20,651 nt of DNA from the NCBI GenBank assembly GCA_008017145.1, contig SSGY01000044.1, forward strand, positions 1 to 20,651, in the 5' to 3' direction. The notes beneath the pieces are model-generated. The model was not told where the DNA came from. It saw only the letters and a list, made by a program, of their open reading frames with translations, and searched no databases. The position numbers and the translations under genes were made by a program. The DNA comes from Neisseriales bacterium (lineage in GTDB: Bacteria > Pseudomonadota > Gammaproteobacteria > Burkholderiales > UBA11063). Each line of letters begins with the position of its first letter. Position 1 is the stretch's first letter. Of the stretch, positions 15,329-20,651 are shown piece by piece.

Positions 15329-17074
15329 TTAAAATAATTCAATATCTTCATTTAATTGGTCTACTAATTCATAAATCCGTTCACGGCTCTCGCTTCGTAA
15401 AATTTTACTCACCTTATTCGCAATGTCTGCAACATCTGAGTTTAAAATAATTTTCTTAACATTCAGGATATTTGCTGAATACATTGAAAATTTTCGCAAC
15501 CCCATCCCCAACAGTAAACGCGTTAATTTAACATTTCCTGCCATCTCACCGCAAATAGAAACTGGAATATTTTCCTTATTTGCAGTACGAATTACATGGC
15601 TAATCACTTGCAAAACAGCAGGATGCAAGGGATCATATAGATAACTTACTGATTCATCATTTCTATCGATTGCTAATAAATACTGAATCAGATCATTGGT
15701 GCCAATCGAAATAAAATCTGCATAGTTAAAGATACCTTTAAGCGAAAGCGCTGCTGCAGGAATCTCTATCATGCTTCCAACTTTTATCTCGTTGTCAAAA
15801 GGAATTTTTTCTTCGCGTAACTCTTCTTTAGCTAATTCCAATTGGTTAACAGCTTGCTTTAATTCCCAGGCGGATGAAATCATCGGGAACATAATTTGAA
15901 TTTTCCCATAGTGAGATGCACGCAGTATCGCACGTAACTGTGTACGAAAAAAACCATGCTCCGCTAAAGAAAGCCTGATTCCTGTGAGACCTAACGCTGG
16001 ATTTTCGGCCTCACCATGTGATGAATTCCACAGAGGATTTTTATCAGCACCAAGATCAGCCGTTCGGATTGTAATTGGCAGCTTCTTCATTACCTTAACT
16101 ACTTTTAGATAAGCTTCAAATTGTTCTTCTTCACTCGCGATATGATTATCCTGACTAAAGAAGAGAAACTCACTTCTAAATAACCCAATTCCAGCCGCAT
16201 TATTATACTTTACGTCTTCAACATCATCTGGTACCTCAATATTAGCAAATATTTCTACCTTAACACCATCTTTAGTAACGGTTTCATCTTTACGAATTGC
16301 TCTTAGCTTTTGCCGTGATTCCAGCCATTCTTTTTTACGTCGTTTATATTCATTAAGTACAATTTTATCAGGGTTAATGATAACTACACCCTGAATACCG
16401 TCAACAATAATGATTTCATCTTCACGGACAAATTGGCGGGCGTTTGCTACACCGACTACCGCAGGAATATCTAAATTTCTACCAACAATTGCGGTATGTG
16501 ATGTCCGACTACCAAAATCAGTAATAAACCCGGCGAAGTTAGAGTCTTTGAAATGAACTAAATCTGCTGGAGAAAGATCGCGAGTAACAAGTATTCCTCG
16601 TTCAAATTTACCTTCATCATTCCAATCAAATTTATTACCTTCAAGATTTCTAAAAATTCGTTCCAACACTTGCACTACATCGGTTTTACGTTCTTTGAGG
16701 TATTCATCTTCCATCTCGTCAAATTGATGTGAAAGATAATCAGCCTGAAGTTTAATTGCCCATTCAGCATTACATGATTCACGTTTAATCAGCTCAACAG
16801 GAGCTTGAGCAATTTGAGAATCACTTAGCATCATTATATTAAGCGATAAGAATGCACCCAACTCTGCAGGAGCATCATAAGGAATGTTACCCCGCAAATA
16901 TTCCAATTCTTTGCGAGTAGATCTTAAAGCATTTTCAAAACGTAAAACCTCTGTGGCAACTTCACTATCTTCAAGCGTAAATTGTGCAACATCTTCAAGA
17001 TCTTTATCTAAAATAAAAGCCTGACCAATTGCGATACCACCACCTAGACCAATACCGTGCAATGCAATATTCAT
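15329..17074 (-). CDS. ptsI: Phosphoenolpyruvate-protein phosphotransferase, PTS enzyme I
   Basis: This 581-residue enzyme I takes phosphate from PEP onto a histidine and passes it to HPr. The N-terminal HPr-binding and swivelling domains end with SRTSHTAIVGRNLDIPAVVG, whose His193 is the phosphorylation site. The PEP-binding TIM barrel has FRSEFLFF, IRTADLGADK, LGLTGIRLSL, FISIGTNDLIQYLLAIDRND and the ICGEMAGN cysteine motif. All key residues are present and the length fits E. coli EI (575). AAGG precedes the ATG. It is the third gene of EIIA(Man)-HPr-EI, separated from HPr by 15 nt and from ctpA by 12. A second, distinct EI-like chain begins the same gene run at the right edge. Confidence 0.96.
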   Translation of the reverse strand: MNIALHGIGLGGGIAIGQAFILDKDLEDVAQFTLEDSEVATEVLRFENALRSTRKELEYLRGNIPYDAPAELGAFLSLNIMMLSDSQIAQAPVELIKRESCNAEWAIKLQADYLSHQFDEMEDEYLKERKTDVVQVLERIFRNLEGNKFDWNDEGKFERGILVTRDLSPADLVHFKDSNFAGFITDFGSRTSHTAIVGRNLDIPAVVGVANARQFVREDEIIIVDGIQGVVIINPDKIVLNEYKRRKKEWLESRQKLRAIRKDETVTKDGVKVEIFANIEVPDDVEDVKYNNAAGIGLFRSEFLFFSQDNHIASEEEQFEAYLKVVKVMKKLPITIRTADLGADKNPLWNSSHGEAENPALGLTGIRLSLAEHGFFRTQLRAILRASHYGKIQIMFPMISSAWELKQAVNQLELAKEELREEKIPFDNEIKVGSMIEIPAAALSLKGIFNYADFISIGTNDLIQYLLAIDRNDESVSYLYDPLHPAVLQVISHVIRTANKENIPVSICGEMAGNVKLTRLLLGMGLRKFSMYSANILNVKKIILNSDVADIANKVSKILRSESRERIYELVDQLNEDIELF

Positions 17075-17089
17075 GATATGCCTTTTCTT

Positions 17090-17359
17090 TTATTCAGCTT
17101 CGCCAAAGCGCCCGGAAAATAGCTCAATTATTTTTTGTTGTGCCTGTTCTTCGTCCTCGCCATTACAGATTAAAGTAATGAGACTACCTTTGGCAGCGGC
17201 GAGCATCATTAACGACATAATGCTCTTTGCATTAGCTTTTCGACCATTGCGCTCAATGTGAATGTCTGATTTGAATGAACTAGCCACTTGCACCAACTTA
17301 GAAGAAGCTCTTGCATGTAGTCCCAATTTATTAATAATTTCCAACTCATAAGTTAGCAT
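17090..17359 (-). CDS. ptsH: HPr phosphocarrier protein
   Basis: The 89-residue protein has the HPr fold signature: KLGLHARASSKLVQVA with His15, the site phosphorylated by enzyme I, and KSIMSLMMLAAAKG with Ser46, the position modified by HPr kinase in species that have it. ATG 17359 is preceded at 8 nt by the strong ribosome binding site AAGGAGA (17368-17374), which lies inside the last codons of the EIIA gene. HPr relays phosphate to the EIIA proteins. Whether Ser46 is regulated depends on an hprK gene elsewhere; none is in this window. Confidence 0.97.
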   Translation of the reverse strand: MLTYELEIINKLGLHARASSKLVQVASSFKSDIHIERNGRKANAKSIMSLMMLAAAKGSLITLICNGEDEEQAQQKIIELFSGRFGEAE

Positions 17360-17363
17360 TAAA

Positions 17364-17756
17364 TCAATCTCCTTTTAAGTGGATAATCCCTGAGATTCCA
17401 CCGTCTAATGCCTTGCTAACACAAACGTCAAGGCTTTGATTTGAATAAGTAATCGCTCGAATCAACATCGGTAAATTTAAACCAGTAATCAATTCGACAC
17501 GATTAGGTTCAATTAACTTGCTAGCGATATTGCTCGGAGTAGCACCAAATATATCACAAAGAATAAGAACGCCATCTGCTTTACGCAATTGGCGTTCTAT
17601 GATTTCTTCAGCTCGCGGATAGATACTATCCGGAGCTTCTGATTTCTTTATGGGTAAAATAACTAAGTTATCTACCCGTTTATTCATGATATGTTCCAAA
17701 CAATAGGCAAAACTATTCGCAATTTCTGAATGCGCAATTATCAGTACACTTACCAT
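17364..17756 (-). CDS. PTS EIIA, mannose-family (regulatory-type) component
   Basis: The 130-residue single-domain protein matches EIIA of the mannose/fructose family: VSVLIIAHSEIANSFAYCLE with phospho-acceptor His9, ILCDIFGATPSNIA (70-83), and LITGLNLPMLIRAI (88-101). No EIIB, EIIC or EIID of the mannose family is present, which is the usual situation in Betaproteobacteria, where this EIIA is a phosphorylation-state output rather than a sugar transporter part. The gene is linked to HPr (4 nt) and EI, and lies 25 nt after the NagE-like permease. The HPr ribosome binding site is encoded in its end. What it controls cannot be read from the sequence. Confidence 0.93.
   Translation of the reverse strand: MVSVLIIAHSEIANSFAYCLEHIMNKRVDNLVILPIKKSEAPDSIYPRAEEIIERQLRKADGVLILCDIFGATPSNIASKLIEPNRVELITGLNLPMLIRAITYSNQSLDVCVSKALDGGISGIIHLKGD
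17368..17374 (-). promoter_or_regulatory. Strong Shine-Dalgarno of HPr inside the EIIA 3' end
   Basis: Minus-strand AAGGAGA lies 8 nt before the HPr ATG and falls within the last sense codons of the upstream EIIA gene (ending LKGD-stop). This favours translational coupling and fixes the HPr start. It is one of the best ribosome binding sites in the window. Confidence 0.8.
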
Positions 17757-17781
17757 TAAAACATTCCATTTTATTTATTTT

Positions 17782-19500
17782 TTACTTCATAAGTTGACTC
17801 AATCCATTAGCTACATCTTCAGCTTTTGTGCCAAGATAGAGCTGCCATGTATTGGACGAAATAGAGATAAAACCAATTACGCCAGAATCTTTTAATTGAT
17901 CTTGATTAACTATACTGGTATCTCTAATCTCTATTTTAACACGAGTTAATGCAACTAGGTTAGCGCTAATCAAGTTGTCTTTACCGCCTAGTGCGGCTAA
18001 TATACTCTCAATTGCACTTAAATCACTAACTGTTTTAGATTTACTACCTTTATCAACTACAGTTTCTGCTGTAATATGTTTAACTGGTGCCTTAACTAAT
18101 TGCGAGTGACCAATCAAAGCTAAAGTGTCTCGAATACTACTTGCGACAATTTCTGCTTGAGGACCTAAAATAACTTGTACAGAATCAGGTGCTGGAGTTA
18201 CAAAACCTTTAGCGCCTAATGCTTTTAAAATTGGTTTATTTATTATTCCTGAGTCACGTACTTTCAAACGTAAGCGTGTGGTACAAGCATCAACATTTAC
18301 TAAATTTTCTGCGCCACCTAATGCATTAATATATTGCATTTCCAAGCTATCGCTGGCAGTCTCAGCCAATTGTGCAGCAGTTTTTTCATCTTCTGATTCA
18401 CGCCCAATAGTAGCTAGGTTAAATTTCTTAATAAAAAATACACCTAGTGAGTAATAAAGGATAAACATTGCTACACCAATCGCTAACATCATCAGTGGAT
18501 TTTGCGATAGCTTAAAGAACAATACGTAATCAATTGCACCAGCAGAGAATGAAAACCCTAAACGAATATGCAACCAATAACTAACAGCAAGAGAAACACC
18601 GGTTAAGACGGCGTGGATACCATACAAAACAGGAGCTAAGAAAATAAAAGAATATTCAATCGGTTCAGTAACACCAGTTAAAAAAGATGTTAAAGCCATC
18701 GACAATAAAAGCCCTGCTACTGCCTTTTTATTTTCTTTAAATGCTGTAGTGTACATTGCCAAGCAAATTGCAGGTAAACCAAACATCATGATTGGAAAGA
18801 ACCCAGCCATAAAGTGTCCTGCCGTTGGATCTCCAGCCATAAAGCGTGCAATATCACCATGAACCACGACACCTTGGGCATTGGTGAAATCCCCTAATTG
18901 AAACCAGAATAAACTATTTAGCACGTGGTGCAAACCAGTAACTAGCAATAGACGATTAAATAAGCCATAAAGAAATAATCCAACCTCACCAGAATTTGCC
19001 ATCCACAAGCTAAATGTATGCAATCCGTATTGAATCGGAGGCCAAACATAACCTAAGATCACACCTAACAGAACCGCGCTCACGCCAGTTATAATAGGAA
19101 CAAAACGTTTACCACCAAAAAACGATAAAAACTCTGGAAGTTTTATATCTCTGTAGCGGTTATACATATAACCCGCGATACTACCAGTTAGGATACCACC
19201 CAATACCCCTGTATCAATCTCTTTATTGATAGTTTTAAGCATTGCTACCAAAATCAGATAACCCACAGCACCGGCAAGACCAGCAGAACCATTATTATCT
19301 TTAGCAAAGCCAACCGCAACCCCAATCGCAAAAAGCAAGGGGAGATTGGCAAAAATAGCATTACCAGCATCGGCGATTGCCGCAATATTGAGTAAATCAG
19401 GTTGTCCAAAACGTAATAACAACCCAGCAACAGGTAGCATTGCAATCGGCAACATTAACGCCCGACCAAGAGCCTGAATTGAAGAAAATTTAAAAGCCAT
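17782..19500 (-). CDS. nagE: NagE-like GlcNAc PTS permease EIIC-EIIB with second EIIB-like domain
   Basis: The 572-residue protein has about ten membrane helices of the glucose/GlcNAc-type EIIC (residues 1-360), with the conserved GVTEPIEYSF (276-285) and the HH pair at 191-192. An EIIB domain (about 387-460) follows with VDACTTRLRL, in which Cys406 is the phosphorylation site. After a linker comes a second EIIB-like domain (about 497-572) with the same layout (ALGGKDNL, then ALTRVKIEIRD), but the cysteine position is Ala517. GlcNAc is the likely substrate by overall similarity to NagE; glucose-type substrates cannot be excluded. There is no EIIA domain in this chain. The gene upstream ends in an EI domain, consistent with a NagF-type multidomain partner carrying EIIA and HPr beyond the window. 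The start ATG is at 19500, 26 nt after the preceding gene. Confidence 0.88.
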   Translation of the reverse strand: MAFKFSSIQALGRALMLPIAMLPVAGLLLRFGQPDLLNIAAIADAGNAIFANLPLLFAIGVAVGFAKDNNGSAGLAGAVGYLILVAMLKTINKEIDTGVLGGILTGSIAGYMYNRYRDIKLPEFLSFFGGKRFVPIITGVSAVLLGVILGYVWPPIQYGLHTFSLWMANSGEVGLFLYGLFNRLLLVTGLHHVLNSLFWFQLGDFTNAQGVVVHGDIARFMAGDPTAGHFMAGFFPIMMFGLPAICLAMYTTAFKENKKAVAGLLLSMALTSFLTGVTEPIEYSFIFLAPVLYGIHAVLTGVSLAVSYWLHIRLGFSFSAGAIDYVLFFKLSQNPLMMLAIGVAMFILYYSLGVFFIKKFNLATIGRESEDEKTAAQLAETASDSLEMQYINALGGAENLVNVDACTTRLRLKVRDSGIINKPILKALGAKGFVTPAPDSVQVILGPQAEIVASSIRDTLALIGHSQLVKAPVKHITAETVVDKGSKSKTVSDLSAIESILAALGGKDNLISANLVALTRVKIEIRDTSIVNQDQLKDSGVIGFISISSNTWQLYLGTKAEDVANGLSQLMK

Positions 19501-19526
19501 TATATTACTTTCTAAAATTTTAACAA

Positions 19527-20651
19527 TTAATTAAACTGATTTTTTAAATATTCACGCACTTCGATTGCTGTTGGCAAGCTCAAGCAATGATATGCAATTT
19601 CTTTGCATTTAACAAAGTTTAAAGTTCGAATAAATGCTTTATTTTCGGGAATGGCACTAACTGTCATTGAGAGATTTTTAATCCCCAGACCAATTAATAC
19701 TGGAATAGCTAATTTTTCAGATGCCATTAAACCACATACTGACAAACTCGTATCATGCTTATGAGCACCACGCGCGGTTGCTGCAATTGCTGCTAGTACC
19801 GCTGGATGTAAGTGGTCAACTTCTTTTGCTAGTTCAGTATGCTCGCGATCTACAGCCATAACATACTGGGTCAAATCATTAGTTCCAATTGACATAAAAT
19901 CGACTTCTTTAGCAAAAGCTTCACTCATAAATGCCACGGATGGAACTTCTACCATGATTCCTAACTGAATATTAGTTGTTACATTTAGCTCCGTTTTTAG
20001 CTCTTCAAAAATTTGTTTAACAGCACGGTATTCGCTTAGTTTAGAAATCATGGGGATCATGACCTTGATATTTTCAGCTTTGGTACGCAAAATGGCACGT
20101 AATTGAGTTTTGAATAACTCCCGATTTGCTAAACATAAGCGCACACCACGTACACCAAGCATTGGGTTTTCTTCATGAACTTGCGTGATATACGGAATTT
20201 TTTTATCACCACCAGCATCTAATGTGCGAATAACAAAACCCTTACCTCCAAGAACATGATTGATTTCAGAATACTCTTTAAACTGCATTTCTTCACTCGG
20301 AGCTTCTTTGCTTTCTAGGAACATAAATTCAGTTCGGAATAAACCAACACCCTCTGCACCATTACCTGCCGCAATCTTAGCTTCATTGATATTACCAATA
20401 TTTGCCAAACAATTAATTTGTATACCATCGCTAGTAGTCGCCGCCAAAGAAGATGATTCCTGCGCCACGCGTAATTCTTCCTCGCGTTTGGCAACTAACT
20501 GATTGGCAATGGTCAACTCTTGCTCATTTGGACATGAATTTAAGATCGCAGTGTTTAATGTATCTAAGACCACTATTTTAGAGTTTTCTTGTAATACTTC
20601 TTTAGCAACACCGACTAGAAGTGGAATTCCACGAGTACGAGCCAAAATTGA
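19527..20651 (-). CDS. PTS enzyme I C-terminal part, partial (NagF-like multidomain phosphotransferase)
   Basis: The reading frame is open to the window edge: codons before the apparent TTG start at 20645 read Ser-Ile and continue into ILARTRGIPLLVG, the segment right after the EI active-site histidine. The true gene is therefore longer and its start lies outside. What is visible is the PEP-binding domain of enzyme I: FRTEFMFLE, IRTLDAGGDKKI, MLGVRGVRLCL, FMSIGTNDLTQYVMAVDRE and SVCGLMAS with the active-site Cys. Because it immediately precedes nagE (26 nt), I expect the full protein to be a NagF-like EIIA-HPr-EI fusion, but only the EI part is seen. It is clearly diverged from the ptsI product at 15329-17074. 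Confidence 0.85.
   Translation of the reverse strand, partial: SILARTRGIPLLVGVAKEVLQENSKIVVLDTLNTAILNSCPNEQELTIANQLVAKREEELRVAQESSSLAATTSDGIQINCLANIGNINEAKIAAGNGAEGVGLFRTEFMFLESKEAPSEEMQFKEYSEINHVLGGKGFVIRTLDAGGDKKIPYITQVHEENPMLGVRGVRLCLANRELFKTQLRAILRTKAENIKVMIPMISKLSEYRAVKQIFEELKTELNVTTNIQLGIMVEVPSVAFMSEAFAKEVDFMSIGTNDLTQYVMAVDREHTELAKEVDHLHPAVLAAIAATARGAHKHDTSLSVCGLMASEKLAIPVLIGLGIKNLSMTVSAIPENKAFIRTLNFVKCKEIAYHCLSLPTAIEVREYLKNQFN

Overview
The window looks like ordinary chromosome from a low-GC, AT-rich Gram-negative bacterium, most likely a betaproteobacterium (possibly a Neisseriales-like lineage). This rests on gene content and order: an alpha2beta2-type glycyl-tRNA synthetase (glyQ), the frr-uppS-cdsA-dxr cluster, the short regulatory PTS order EIIA(Man)-HPr-EI typical of Betaproteobacteria, and an FMN-riboswitch-controlled rib operon. 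I see no phage, insertion sequence, CRISPR, tRNA or rRNA. The taxonomic call is inference.

Layout. Bases 1-160 are the 5' end of glyQ on the minus strand, running off the left edge. It diverges from a plus-strand run (305-4158) of smpB (ribosome rescue), frr (ribosome recycling), uppS (undecaprenyl-PP synthesis), cdsA (CDP-diacylglycerol synthesis) and dxr (first committed MEP step). A textbook sigma-70 promoter lies before frr, a 14-bp hairpin lies between frr and uppS, and a 13-bp hairpin follows dxr where the strands converge. From 4221 to the right edge every gene is on the minus strand. Read in transcription order from the right edge these are: the EI part of a multidomain PTS protein (partial, NagF-like), a NagE-like GlcNAc EIICB permease with a second, cysteine-less EIIB domain, EIIA(Man), HPr, EI, the CtpA processing protease, a NudL-type Nudix hydrolase, rpe and a MarC-family membrane protein. 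All of these are separated by at most 26 nt or overlap. An extended -10 promoter and an FMN riboswitch then start ribD-ribE-ribBA. An SRPBCC/AHSA1 gene lies between ribBA and ribH, and ribH has its own likely promoter. The last two genes are a YcbB-type L,D-transpeptidase and a ModF-like tandem ABC ATPase, 3 nt apart.

Functionally, ribBA, ribD, ribE and ribH together cover most of riboflavin synthesis. uppS, the L,D-transpeptidase and CtpA belong to envelope and murein biology, and dxr supplies isoprenoid precursors for UppS. The PTS block combines a sugar permease module with a general or regulatory phosphorelay.

I found no convincing undescribed system. The points most worth a second look are the degenerate second EIIB of NagE, the long AU-rich leader with an isolated C-rich stretch after the FMN riboswitch, the non-canonical first ATPase site of the ModF-like protein, an UppS substitution at a substrate-pocket serine, and a five-codon upstream ORF overlapping the smpB start.
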